Of a stretch of DNA of 64,000 nucleotides, positions 45,060 through 57,054 are shown one piece after another (the first letter of the stretch is position 1; each line of letters opens with the position of its first letter). Origin of the DNA: Ixodes scapularis. Lineage: Eukaryota > Arthropoda > Arachnida > Ixodida > Ixodidae. The notes beneath the pieces were generated by a model. The model worked only from the letters and a program-made list of their open reading frames with translations, searched no databases and was not told where the DNA came from. Location of the stretch: positions 24,863,085-24,927,084 of the forward strand of contig NW_024609839.1 in assembly GCF_016920785.2 (NCBI RefSeq), in the 5' to 3' direction. A program made the position numbers and the translations under genes.

Positions 45060-45875
45060 TCCGCTCTCTTCAGAGCGTGCACCAGGGAGGGGCAGCGCTT
45101 ATTAATTAGGATTTCGGTCCACAGAATTAAAAGTCCACGGACATTTATTGCAAGATGTTGAAGCAGTGTGGAGGCGCCCGTATGTGACTTCGACGGCTGT
45201 GCGTGTGGTACAAAATGTTTCAAAGCGTAGAGTCAATTCTGACTGATGCACCTCGCTCCGGCCGGGCTCACTCACACTTCGACGACGCTGTACTTAGTAT
45301 GAGAAGTTAAACAGTTATGCAAGAAACGCGCCTTGTCCCTGTCAGTGAAATGGCTGAAGAATAAAATATGAGTTATGTCTAGTGACTCCACAAGATACAT
45401 GTTATTTTGCAATGACATAAAATGTCCGCTCGCTGGGTACCCAGTCAACATAAGCTTCATATTAAGGAGCGCCATTTGGACGTGTGCGAGACGCTGCTCC
45501 AGCGCTATAAAGCTGAGAGAGAGGATTTTTGTAAAAGCATTGTTACCGGGGACGAACGTTGAATTCACTAAGCCCGGCCAAAGACCAAGCGGGCAAGCAA
45601 AGAGGGGAGGCGCACTTCGTTACCAAGATTAAGGAAGTTCCGGGCAGTTCGGGCACCGGACAAGGTTATGCTCACGGTTTTCCTGGAACATAGAGGAACA
45701 GTAATCGAACATTACATGCCCAGAAACTCAGTGTCAGCAACACGTCGTATGGTGGCCTGCTCGAGAACTACTTCAAGTCTGTGATCAGTTCAAAGCGCCG
45801 TGGCTTGCTGACTTTGGTGTGTTCCTGCATAATGGCAATGCCCGCCTCCACTCGGCACGTGCGACAGCGTAAATA
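45060..45875 (+). pseudogene. Mariner-type transposase pseudogene
   Basis: Mixed + frames give the N-terminal helix-turn-helix region (a WYK-like motif and SILTDAPRSGRAHSHFD, 45210-45285), the first catalytic block (FVKALLPGTN near 45530, where VTGDER with a stop replaces VTGDET), and KFRAVRAPDKVMLTVF-like sequence (45635-45685). A C-terminal region SSKRRGLLTL...GVFLHNGNARLHSAR (45783-45865) holds HNGNARLHS where functional copies have HDNARPH. At least three frameshifts and several stops are present. Confidence 0.8.
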
Positions 45876-48088
45876 TATCTATTCCACGTTTTCAGTGCAT
45901 TCAGCATCTGCAGTACTCAAGAGACTTACAGCGAGTAATTTGAATTTGTTAGAAACAAGCAAATCAGTTCTCGGCGGAATGAATATCCGTACAGGGGATA
46001 GGCTAAAACCGGAGGTGCATCCTTGTCCTCGAAGTCACCAGCAAGATGTTTTGTGTCATATCATCCACGCGTGGGTGATGCGTTGGTGCAAACCTGTTGA
46101 TCGCTGGAGAGACTGTGATAAAAAGAACTGTAAATTGCTTTTAATTTTGTCTTTAATATTATGCGAATAAAAATATGTTCCGTTTACTCTTTTACTCTGC
46201 CTCCTGCAGATACATTATTTTGTGTATAAATATTTGCGTTTCAATAAGATGCATCCTTTTGTATCTCACAATGTACATTTCAGGGCGCACAATGATGAAA
46301 AGGGCGAATATGCATCTTCGAACACCGATGAGGCTGACTACGCTTGTTTGGATGCTTTCTGTACTGAATACAGGATGGAGCATTCTTACATCCACTTCAG
46401 GTAACAGCTTTACGAGTACCTTTTAATCATAAAATCGCAACTTAAAAATGTTTAAATGTTTAAATTTCAACTCAAGCATAGTATTTACGGCTAAGCCCCT
46501 AGTTTCATTGAAGGTTACAGGCTGTTCTGATTGTTTGTAATAATCAAAATACATACACGTTATTTAAAAATTCAGAATGACCCTCTGTTGTGATGACGCT
46601 TAGACAGGTATAGCAAATAAGAATTTGAGTTTTTTAAAATTAATTTAGTCGGTATTTATATAATTAAGTATGTGGCACTGCATAAAGTCGTAATAAAATG
46701 TTGGTACCTATAGAATTATTCACATTTATTTACAACCGGTGGATAGTACAAAAGATAAAGTTGGAAAATCGCTACAAAAACCACGTCCAAAGATGTTTTG
46801 TACGAAAATGCACGAACGGGAAACTAAATAGGCTCAACATTTGTTTTACACTGTATCAGATTTATTAGACAAGTGTGTTGCAACAGAGTTGATTTGATTA
46901 ATTTACGGCTAAGCGAGCATAACATGTAGAGTCTTTTGTAATTCATGTAAAAAAGTACTTAGATTTCAGCACTAATTATTATAACATAATGTTCCTATAC
47001 TTGCAAACAAAAAACATAATCAAGGTTTTTTACAAATTCCCTTGCGCTGAATCATGCCACAAATAAGCCGATGGGCTGAATACTGTTTGGTTTCAGTGCT
47101 TTAGTGATGATCGTTACCCTAAATATTAGTCAAAAAATAAAAAAGACAAGAGCTTTAAACCTTGCAGCTGAAAGTTGCTTGAAAATCACATTTCACATGA
47201 CGTTTTAAACAAAAGCTCTTTGCTACGACTTTTTTTGTTCACGTGACAACATTTATTTTGGAACTACTCACGTTGGGGGGATACATCTGAAATCACGGAA
47301 GTAATCGCATCTTTGTTTGCAAACACACTTGTAAAAGTTTGACTAGCAGTAGAGATTTCGCTAAAGCACTTATCATATTCAAATCCTGGAAAAGTTAAGG
47401 CTCTTATCAGTTGGCTTTAATGCCGATGAACTCAACACGTTGCTTTCAGAAGTTTAACTCCAAGGGAGGACACTAATAAAAATTTGCACTATTTACGACA
47501 TGTAATTTATTTAATCTGCAATGACAATCATTTTTTACAACTTCATATACTACTCAGTAAACATAAAGTCCCTCTGCTTTCAAAAATGTGCTCAGGAATT
47601 GTTAGCTCATTACATCTTTACGCCCTTTAAAGGCTGAAATGCGTGTATTGCATTCTTCAATTAAAATACTTTATACAGGTGCAAGTGCCGTCTTTGTATA
47701 AATATTTTAAAACGTCTGTATTCTATAATTTATAGTAGTTCAAATTATTTTCATAAAAAACATACATTGTACGCTGACTTTAATTATCTTCAGCTCAAGA
47801 CACGGTTTTAAAGATACAGAACACTCAGAAACAAACTGATTGAAACACTGAATAATATTGTTAAAACGAATAAACCTACTAATTGGAAGGCAGCGAAAAG
47901 TCGAAGAAGAACATTGAGCGTGACCTCTAAACCTGTCTTATCAGTACAGATGGAAGAAGTTCACGTAGATTTCACGTAGATTAGTCAGCAGAGATGGCTG
48001 GCTTGCAGAGCAGTTAAGGCCGGAGAACGTCAGTTGCGCTTGCTTTACGCCAGAACCTTGATTGCCTTTGTGTACAGCTCGCGTATTG
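45876..48088. other. AT-rich stretch without recognised genes
   Basis: About 2.2 kb of AT-rich sequence; all frames are short and none shows a known motif. No inverted or tandem repeats stood out. Intronic or intergenic sequence is likely. Confidence 0.5.
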
Positions 48089-48090
48089 TA

Positions 48091-48296
48091 CTGTAAAACC
48101 CTTAATGTTCGCGAGCCCTCAATTTTCGCGAATTTCACGAATTGAAGAATTCGCGAAATTTAAGGGCGCGCGAAAATTTCGGTCCTTAAGATTTTCAATG
48201 CAGGCGTCTGGAATTCGCGAAATTTAGTGGTCGCGATTATGTCATCTGTGACCGATTCGCGAAAAATAGGGGCCGCGAAAAGAAAGGGTTTTACAG
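48091..48296. mobile_element. Palindromic MITE (CTGTAAAACCC ends, TA duplication)
   Basis: CTGTAAAACCC at the left and GGGTTTTACAG at the right, each next to TA (48089-48090 and 48297-48298). The interior repeats TTCGCGAA and AATTTTCGCG in both orientations. Size (206 bp) and TA target fit a Tc1/mariner-type MITE. A diverged relative may lie at about 24165-24370 (ACTGTAAGC, TTTCGCGAA). Confidence 0.8.
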
Positions 48297-48298
48297 TA

Positions 48299-49845
48299 TA
48301 TTGGGGGGATGAAATCTAGTTAAAACACGGCTCACAATTTGGAATACCTTGCACCAAAATTTGTATAATAAATATTAAGCAACAACTTCAACGGCATGCT
48401 GCACAGCGTTCAAAAAGCATATTCACTTCAATCGCCCTTTTAATTCACATAAAATTGGTTTCATTCTAGATAGTGACAAGGTTTGCAGGAGCCCGGAATG
48501 TACGAAAATGGGTAAGCGAAACAACACTTTAATTAGAAAATTTAAAGAAATTCAATTCGGTAAATTAACGTCTTACTGGAACTTGTCGCGGTTATTACAG
48601 ATCTTGAAAAGAAAATTGTGGTAATACGTTTACTACTACCTACAGCGTGTCGGTGAAAAACTTGCGGGTATTTACGCATTCTTATGACCATATTTAAGAC
48701 CTTACCACACAATTCTGAAGAAATACTAGCTTTCTGAATTTAACTATAAAAACTGAAATTGATGCCGTCTCTAAACAAGAAGCTTGAACCACGAGCATAA
48801 TCTTTTCATTGCTGAAATCATGACACTTCAAAACTTATAAGAAAAATTAAGCAGGCACATTTTTATCATTCGAGCACCTGTTTTATGACAATGTGGTAAT
48901 AGTTAAAGAAATAGTAATAACATTACTTTTCGTACAAGAGCTCCGGCGCCGCGGAAAGAAAAGTAGCTTATATCATGAAGGCCTGCGTTGCCGAATCTAA
49001 TGATGAGGTTGTGATATAATGTACAAATGACACAGGAGGTGTTGACGGTGTTTAAATGCAGTTGAAGGGCAAGGGGTTTCGATATTTCATGTAGACTCCG
49101 AACTGCTCTCTTATTGTGTAAGTTATAAGTCCCATAACAGTCTTTTTTCTGCAATAAGAGTATTCAAATAATATCAAGAAATACTATCAAAGAAGTCACA
49201 TAAAGGACCTAAATATTTTGTTGACTCATTTTTCGCTTGGTCATCAGTAGCGATGTTAAGGTCCCAATAAACACGCTAACAGAAAACACTCAATGGTTAC
49301 GAAGTGCTACTATTTGGTGTTTTTTGTTCAATGGATATTTGCGAGAGCTTTAATTGGTAATCCCATCTCTATGTGTTTTATACATTGATAAGTAATATTG
49401 CTCCGCTTTTCTGGTAACGAAATTAACAAAAGTTTGTAACATCAAACTTCGTATCAAGATTTTATAATTTGATATCGCAAAGAAATATGTAGTAATTACA
49501 GGTAAATAAGCCTTAGCACATTGCACTGCTGAACTGCAGTCCATTGAGTGCAAACACTTTCTCAGTAACTTGAAGTTTCAAACCTTGCATGAAGTGTGTG
49601 ATGTATAAAAATATATGTGTTGCCGTATTATATTCACATTCTACTGACAGCTATATATGAGTGCTGATTGTTTAATTGTACCTCTTCATTTGTCCAGCAT
49701 TTCATGTGTAAGACGTTTTGTGTTGTTACGCATTGTATGACTCGGGGCACTATAGTAGCGAACCATCTCTTACAAGATATTATTTCTGTAATATTGTCAC
49801 GAATGGCAAGTGACGAGGCAGCGAATAACTGAGTAAACTGAACGT
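48299..49845. other. AT-rich stretch without recognised genes
   Basis: About 1.5 kb of AT-rich DNA between a MITE and a SINE-like repeat. I see no coding motif, terminal repeats or tandem arrays. Confidence 0.45.
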
Positions 49846-50185
49846 TTAATTGAACGTTTAACTTGTGCCCATAAGAAAATAAAAAGGAGACAGAAGATAA
49901 CAAGAGAGCTTCGCGAGCGTCAAAATCGGCGTAAGAAAAGAGTCGAACGCTGGAGCGAGACTGACTTCGCTCGCCTTGCGGAATCCTTTATGTACCCTCG
50001 TGGGTTTCTGGATCGTTCGGCGTAGAACTTTCGGTGCGTAGAACATTCGGAACTCGATCAGACGAGAATGTTCTCGAACTTACGAGAAGGCTAAGTTCAA
50101 AGAATAAATAAAAGGACAGACCGCTAACTGGAAGCGAACCTACATCTTCCGCGCGACAGTCAGGCGCGGTATCCACTAGGCATTT
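49846..50185 (-). mobile_element. tRNA-headed SINE-like repeat, copy 2
   Basis: On the minus strand the head (50182-50129) has TGCCTAGTGGA as A box and GGTTCGCTTCC as B box at suitable spacing. The body (about 50090-49846) is homologous to 2513-2740 with roughly three-quarters identity by eye, and the two copies end alike (GTTCAATTAAACG / GTTCAACCCATTAAACG). The head has a recognisable anticodon-arm region, but pairing is poor. From 50186 to 50835 I see no gene. Confidence 0.55.
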
Positions 50186-50835
50186 TTTTTCGTTTTTTTT
50201 TTTTGTATTTAGTTGGCCACGCACGCGCTTGCTCGCCAACGCGCGTGGCAGTATGTGTTATTAAATTTAAGGTAAGTAGTAATATTAGGTAAATATAGTC
50301 CTATATTCTCGCCACAATATTGGCAAGAATATCACCCATGCGAACACGCATCACAATACACGTATGATAAGATTGAAGATTTAATTACGAAGAAAATACT
50401 CTATCTGCTCCTTTATATTTTCTGATAAAGCACTATAATACCTTACTGCTCACGAGGAACGATAATAATAACATGGTCTTTTTTTACACAATCGATCTCG
50501 AATATACTGGGTTTCGAAAAATTATTTTGTTCAATCCTTTGTGACATATTTTATTTTGTACTTGTAATATTGTACATACTTCGGACATACGCTTATTATA
50601 AAATCTTTTTTGAAAGTGTCTCAGAGGAGCCGTAGTGCAGTATCGCGTGCCTCTGAATCGAGGAAAGCCTTTAAAGTGACAATCTAAATCGGTTTGGTAA
50701 CGTATCGTGCTATGATTTACCACAGAGCTGCCTTAAAATGGTGGAAGCATAGCATCCAAATTTCAAAAAGTGAACTTACCGAAGTAAAAACTAAATAGAA
50801 ATACAAAGTCTGATGTTGCTGCTTTTGCTACCTGC

Positions 50836-51316
50836 GGCGCCTGTTTGCTGATCGCGCACCCCCTGACTGGCGCAACAACCGGCAGATGGCGGCAGCGCGG
50901 TCCCTGCGGAAAAGAACAGCTCAGCAGCCGTGCGCTCGCGCCAAAAATAATCATACAATGACAATTAGAATATCAAAAAAGCGCGCGCCGTCTATGACCA
51001 GAGAAAGGTGTCTGCGTTTGGTACAAAAGCAGACAACATTTTCTCATTATGAACGGCTCGCGCTTTCTTAGTGCTCTAATAGTCAATGTATGATTTATTT
51101 TTTCTTCCCTATCAGACACAATAAATGGACACACGCAAAAAATCAAACAGATCATTTGTAGAGTAATTCCAGCTAAATGCCGTCTGAATTTGGCGCGACC
51201 GGGCAGCTGCTGAGCTACCCCGAGCCGCCGTAGGGGAAGCTCCCTAAGCAGTCGGTGGCGCCGCCAGCGTTTATCGGCTGTTGCGCCAGTCAGAGTGCGC
51301 GATTAGCAACGGGCGC
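50836..51316. mobile_element. Nested foldback element with two concentric inverted repeats
   Basis: Outer arms 50836-50882 and 51275-51316 share GCTGATCGCGCAC and CTGACTGGCGCAACA. Inner arms 50951-50998 and 51044-51093 share TCATACAATGAC, AATTAGA and AAAGCGCG. The element is about 480 bp and non-coding. From 51317 to 52487 no gene is recognised. Confidence 0.65.
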
Positions 51317-52491
51317 ACCGTAGGTTGTGTAAACAAGTTATTGTTTTTTACCCTTAGACACGTAAGTTCGTTCGTTAAAATTTTAAAGCGAAGCTCCGAC
51401 CACCTTCGGGCACTTGCGTGGTGAATCGTAACGCGATACGCTATCAATACGAGTTTATAAGATACTGTAAATGTTTCCCCCGGTTAGGGGGCTTCCGGTC
51501 GTTTGAGAGGTAACGAAAAAGCGAGTGGTCAAACAAAAGATCCTCGACCGGGGAAAATTCAACCACAAATGCCGTTTCCGCTTTCCTTCATTTCAAGGAT
51601 TCGCCCAGAACATATACATGTTATTCGTGAAACTTGAAAATTCGCAATAAAGTGGAGATTTGGGCCAGTAGATAAAATTTGGCCCAAAGCTTCCGCTTGG
51701 TTTGAGATTCAAAAACCCACGCCAAGATATGTCAATCATATAAATAGTGCCCTCTATTAACGACCTAAATAATATAGCACCACTGAAAAAAAAACTTTGC
51801 GCACCGTCCTTCGTTGATTGTGTCGTTTAGTAAAGTATACGACCGTAAGACTCTAGACACCTTTCGCGCATCAGTGACCCGAGTAGCCACCAGACGGCGT
51901 GCGCTTCGAGCCACCATTACTGGCCTCCAAATTTTATCGCACCTACTCTTCCAGGCCTACCGGAGATTTCATTTATGACCACTGGCGCGCAATGAATGAA
52001 AACTCAAGCGCGAGCTTGAATTGTAAGCGTCTGATATTTCACGAAGGGAGGAATCGACGACACGTGCTTTATTTGCAAAATTTGAGTCGCTCTGTTGTCG
52101 TAGAGACGCTGAAACCTACCAGTGTGTTATAAAAGGCTCAGGACAAACACAGAGGCCGCGAAATCTCACATCATCCGTGTGCGGGTGAAACGTGGAACAT
52201 TCGTCGACAAAACTCCCACAGCAGAAACCTGTAACGCATTCACTCAGCGTCCAGGATAGCTAAACATGGAGACATTGCCCGAGGCTTGAGCAAAATCATA
52301 TCTGAACATCAGCTATCTTGCCCCGTCATATTTTGTTTGAGAAAGTTCTCTTTCTCATTGCCCTCACCAGAGAAATAAAAAGTCGTACGAAACATATTAC
52401 TATTTCAACGAACTAGATTTAAGCCGTATCCTTTCAGTGGTTCACTCATAATGCCATGCTTAAAGCGAAGCAAAGTCTTGCGCATACAGTG

Positions 52492-53032
52492 TATGGCACA
52501 CCGTGAATTCACGAGGGCGCCCATCAAACCATTCGGCCAATCTTGGCCGCGACACGATCACATGGTCGTGTTGCCGCGGGGCCGATCGGGATCTCGAATT
52601 CGGCTCCCGACGCGCCGCTTTCTCTCCTAGCCACTGGAGGGCGCTGCAGGCGTCCCCGTGGCAGGCGAGGAGAAACCTCCTCGCCCATCGATAGATATAC
52701 TCGGTGGGGCAGGGGGCGAGAGGCCTCTAAGAACTCCGGACGAGACCGAGACGCAGGCAGGCAAGTGGGTGGCGACCGGATCTAGGATATCGCGGGCCGC
52801 GAGGCCTAAGGGCCTTCTTTGTGTTTGGCGTTGGGCTTAACGTGCGGTTGTAAATATATGTGTAATGTAGCTTGTATTTGTATTTTAGATTGAGTGTTTT
52901 GTAGCGTTGTGTGTTATTGTACCAATAAACTGGGAGCGGAATCCCGCTCCCGTGAAAGAACCAGGCTGGACTCGGGTTGTTGACGGACCACGTGGGAAAC
53001 GGGGAATCGGCGGCGGTACGCGATTTCCTACA
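52492..53032 (+). mobile_element. Probable solo LTR
   Basis: The 3' half has a TATA-poor leader, a polyadenylation signal (CAATAAAC at about 52923), an inverted GGGAGCGGAATCCCGCTCCC hairpin just after it, and an end in TACA at 53032. Flanking AGTG at 52488-52491 and 53033-53036 would be a 4-bp duplication. If the element instead begins TGTA at 52490, the duplication is lost. No internal retrotransposon region adjoins it. Confidence 0.5.
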
Positions 53033-53036
53033 AGTG

Positions 53037-56000
53037 CCATAAATTTTCTTTAGTGTATGCTGTTTTGTAGTCAGCTGGTTTCGGAAACTTACGCCGTCTG
53101 TAGATATGCCTGACAGCCAAGTTGCTGAATTGGAAGTCATCGGAAATATAAGTTACACGTTTCAGCAACCAAATTCCACGGATAAACGATGGCACCGACG
53201 GCACTCTCGCATTCCCACCCATCACGTCGAACAAAAAGGCGCTAGTTTCGGTTTGAGGTCGGTACTTTTCTACCACACCTATGGCGTCAGCATCAGTCTG
53301 CACTCGGTGTATTCGGCAAGTTCATCTGGGGCTGGTTCTCCGTGCAGCACTCCGCGGGGGCAATGCATTAGAACTGTCGCGGTGCAAGTCTAGATCGCGG
53401 ATCGGGAGCCCGTCACTGGCATCACCGGCGGCCATGCTTGACAACAAGCAATACACGCAAGTCTAAGGGAGAAGAAACACGCAAAAGTAGGAAGCTTGTA
53501 CGCAGTGTCTGAGGGCCAGTATCTTATGACGTGCTGCGATCATTATATCGGGTGCTTAGAGATCAAATAGACATTCGTCAAACGTTCAAACATCGATTAA
53601 AAAAAATAGGCCGGAGCACCGCCGACTTTACCGACGTCGCTTGCTTCAGTTGCTAAATGAATGACACATTCAGCAACTGAACGGCACACTCCGAGTTTCA
53701 ATTTGTCACGGAAGCCCTCACAACAGTTAAAAAAAAAAAAAGCTTTCACCAGAAGCACTATGTACAAGTAGTTAAAGCGATCCGAATGTCCCCAGTAAAG
53801 GCCTTCTAACTTATCGTTTGCTGAAGTCTGATGACTCAGAGATCACGAATAACTCCACAATAACTTTCGGTAACCATTGTCTCAATAAAGACCCAACATA
53901 GTCGCCCTCGACCCTTAACCACAGAAGATTTACTTAAAAAAGGATCGGTATTCTAACACGTTTAATATTCTTGCCCACAATACTAACTGTTATCTCCGGA
54001 AAACACGATAGAAGTGTCATGGTCGAGAACAACCTACTAATGTAATAAAATTGAGTTTTCCCGTTTCTCCTATAGCAAGCAATAGCTCGTGTCAAGCGAT
54101 GACTGTCGGTGGTGCCGCTCGACCCCAGCAAACAGGCCTACTAAGAGATCAGTGGCACCAACGCTATTAGACATAAATAATTTCTTTGCATTCAATTTTC
54201 GCGATGAGAACGTAAACAGCACCACACTGCCAAATCTCAAGCAAAGCTTGAGATTTCGCAGTGTCTGCAGCGTCTGCAGCTTCACTCGGAAATACCAAAG
54301 CGCCACGATGCGGGACAGGTTCGATGAGAGTTTCAGTGGTTTCAGTTTCGCTTCCGAGTTCGTCGCCTTGGTGGTGCAGGCGTATTAACCTTTTTCAGAC
54401 AACATTTTCAGTGGAATTTGAGTGGAAAACGCGACATGAGTCCCGTCCTTGCACCCAACGACGCCGGTAAGCATGCCGTCGGCTCGGGCGAAGCCGTCCT
54501 TGGTGCGGCCTTGCTTTCCTCATGGAAGTTAATCCAACGGCTGCCGAGGCACTCGACGATGGCAGCCGCAACAACGCTGACAGCCCGGCTCGCAGTCATC
54601 TGGGAGACAGACAGGTGCTCGTCAGTCGCCTTGAAAGCTACGGTTTCCGAAAAATCGGAGCGCGCTGAAAACTTGCTGTTCCACGGTCGTGGCAGACGCG
54701 ATCGTCAGCCGCCTCGGGACTCTGGGCGCCGAATGAAGCTTTTCGCACAGCCAACGCACAATGACCTTCGATAGCCGGTACTGTCACCAGAAGTCGTCGT
54801 CGCGGAGTTGAAAGGCGTCCCCGCGTCCCGGTTGTCTCGATAGCAACGCCGACGGTGGCGTAAGATAAGCTCAGCCGCAGCGTTCAGCACCACCATGTTG
54901 ACGAAGTTTAATTTTGCCTCGATCCGAAGCGAAGATTTCGGGCTCAAACCACGACTCTCCCAAAGTTCTGAAACGTCACGTTGACGTCAGCGACAACTTC
55001 GAGAAACGAGGTTTCTAATCACTTTTTTTTTTTTTTTCACAAACTTTGGAGGGGTTTGGAGCGTGAACAGGTCGCCTAGGAACAACCTGCAAAGCATTAA
55101 TTTTAGCTTGGCGTAGGGGTGTAGGGACAAACGGGCGCTACGTCATCAGCGAAGCCGTTCAATGAGCGGGCTCCTCGCGTACCTCTCGCGCTGCACGCGA
55201 CCCTCGATGAACTTCGCTACATTCTGCCGCTCTCAAAGAAATGAGCGTTCTAATGATTGACACTCGCTCGGCGCGACATCAGCGTCGCGAGAGCCCAATT
55301 AGCGCGTTTTGCAAACTTCGGGCACACAGTTGTGCTCGACGAATTTAGCGACCTTGATAAATGTAGTTTTCATTGCGTTTTATTAAACAACGCTTCAAAG
55401 ACTGAAGAAGAAGCCTCAATAGACATTACGCCTATTCTTGCTTTCTGTTCATGTGAAAGATCAATTTGAATTCAAAGAAATTTGTTCAACTCGGTTTCAT
55501 CAAGGAAAACACTGAACCTAACTCATTTTATATAACGATCTAGTAAATAAGGCATCCATCTATACAAACATAGTTAGATATCATAAATTTCATTTTGATG
55601 TAATGTTAATGCAGACTATACGATTGTAAATGCTAGCGGGGAGCTTAGCATGATTCAGTTATATCTTAAGTGCTGGCGCATTATATTTGAAGAAATCAAC
55701 GTCTTGACTTTTGTTATGTGGTTTTGAAACCCTTGCATTGCCATTCGGAACTTAACCTCTAACTAAAATTCAACAAAAACTATTAAACTAGAGTTTATGC
55801 GAAAGGAAGTTATTTGCAGATAAAGTAAGTATTTTGTACTGTGAAAAAGTTTTCTTCTATTTGGGTTCCAGGTATCTAATTATGTAGCTAGGATTAATTA
55901 ATAACCAGCCTTGTTTAAAAATAGTGTGTTAGTTGGAAGAATAAACATGCTTTTTTCTGTCCAGATAAGAAATATTTGTTTCTAAATTGTAATCTCTCTT

Positions 56001-56077
56001 TTTATTGATCTCGATAAACGTGAAGTAATCGTCGAATAAAAATGTAAAATAATTATTTCTTTAAAAATTTCTTTCAG
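53037..56077. other. No recognised gene; probable upstream intron or flank of the M13 peptidase gene
   Basis: About 3 kb in which I find no convincing exon; the signal-anchor exon of the peptidase was searched for and not found. There are T runs at about 55023-55038. A short CTCAAGCAAAGCTTGAG palindrome lies at 54237-54253. Confidence 0.4.
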
Positions 56078-56239
56078 CGAAACAAATTACTGAAGCCATT
56101 GACAACCGCGCGGATCCTTGCGACGACTTCTTTGCATATGCATGCGGCAAATGGAAGAGAGACACACAAATTCCTACAGGCATTTCTGCTGTTAACCGAT
56201 TCACAGAAGCAGCGAACAAAAGAGACCAGAATATGAAAC
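56078..56239 (+). CDS. M13 (neprilysin-type) peptidase, internal exon 1 of 3 visible
   Basis: Encodes KQITEAIDNRADPCDDFFAY followed by ACGKWKRDTQIP...NRFTEAANKRDQNMK. The D-P-C-D-D-F-F-x-Y-A-C-G-x-W block is the signature start of the M13 ectodomain, its two cysteines forming conserved disulfides. A pyrimidine-rich acceptor TTCTTTCAG precedes it, and donor GTACGTAA follows after one base of a split codon. The exon opens with the last two bases of a codon, so an upstream exon encodes the cytoplasmic/membrane anchor or signal peptide. M13 enzymes are zinc metallopeptidases that cut peptides outside the cell; the zinc motifs lie in exons not seen here. Confidence 0.88.
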
Positions 56240-56460
56240 GTACGTAACCGAGCATTCTTTTATGTTGATGTGATCAAAATTAGAGATATTGTAATTGCTG
56301 TGCTGAACTAATAACACGAAGTGTCGAAATTCGAGAAGTATAAAAGAATAGATAATAGAGAGTGGTTCGTCTTAATCGGGCATAGATATCTAGTGAATTT
56401 CTTTAACTAAAATTTGAGATAAAGGTCGACAGGAATAATTTTGGCCACGTTGGTGGATAT

Positions 56461-56672
56461 CAGGGGCGTAGACAAGGAGAGAGCTTATGGGGCTTCTGCC
56501 CCCCCCCCCCCCCCCCGAAAACCAGCTGAACCTGCCCTGTATTATACGCACGCATTTTGACCCCCTTCTCCCTCTCTCCGCACCCGAGGTCATGGGCATC
56601 CCAGTCACCTCAGCCCCCCCCCCCCCCCCCCCCCCCCCCCCGGCCCGAAAAAAATTCCTGGTTACATCACTG
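56461..56672. mobile_element. Intronic hAT-like MITE
   Basis: CAGGGGCGTAGACAAGG at the left and a complementary-style CCTGGTTACATCACTG at the right are imperfect inverted ends (CAGKGRYGTARMCA). The interior has two C-tracts (56499-56516 and 56614-56641). It lies in the intron between the first two visible peptidase exons. No 8-bp duplication could be seen, which lowers confidence. Confidence 0.45.
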
Positions 56673-56971
56673 CTCTAAGTGCTTGAATTCTGCTCGAAAT
56701 GCGCAATTGCTTGCACAAATGAGTAGGTTGCTGAAGAGCCAAATTACAGTTAATTTTTAAAAGTTCTTTTTTTTTTTTCAATTCTGCAAAAATAAGATTT
56801 CGCCGAACTGAATACTCAATTGCCCATTCGTTTCCCTCTCAAGTTGAGAACATATAAAATGACACTGTACACATGCTCGTCTTCTGAAGTCGCTGTAAAC
56901 TCGAATACGTCTGCTGTGCGGTAGTTTACTTACCTTTCAGCCTCTCCACTATATCATTTATATGTTTCAGA

Positions 56972-57054
56972 ATTACTAAATCAACAGACTTCTCCAAGGG
57001 GAACACAGTCCATTGACCAAAAGCTGGGCATTTTATTCAGAAAGTGCACGGGGC
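56972..57054 (+). CDS. M13 peptidase, internal exon 2 of 3 visible
   Basis: Acceptor TATATGTTTCAG, then LLNQQTSPRGTQSIDQKLGI and LFRKCTG, with donor GTAAGC. It matches the M13 segment L-L-...-P-x-G-S...A-x-x-Y-x-x-C, where the cysteine is conserved. The exon completes a codon begun at the end of the previous exon (one base plus two), encoding Gln, and ends one base into the next codon. The phase agreement with both neighbours supports the gene model. Confidence 0.85.

Noticed and set aside
54436..54475. Possible first exon of the M13 peptidase (MSPVLAPNDA then GTAAGC)
   Set aside because: The splice phase would fit, but it lacks a signal or membrane segment and the usual Cys pair before the conserved block; chance match is likely.
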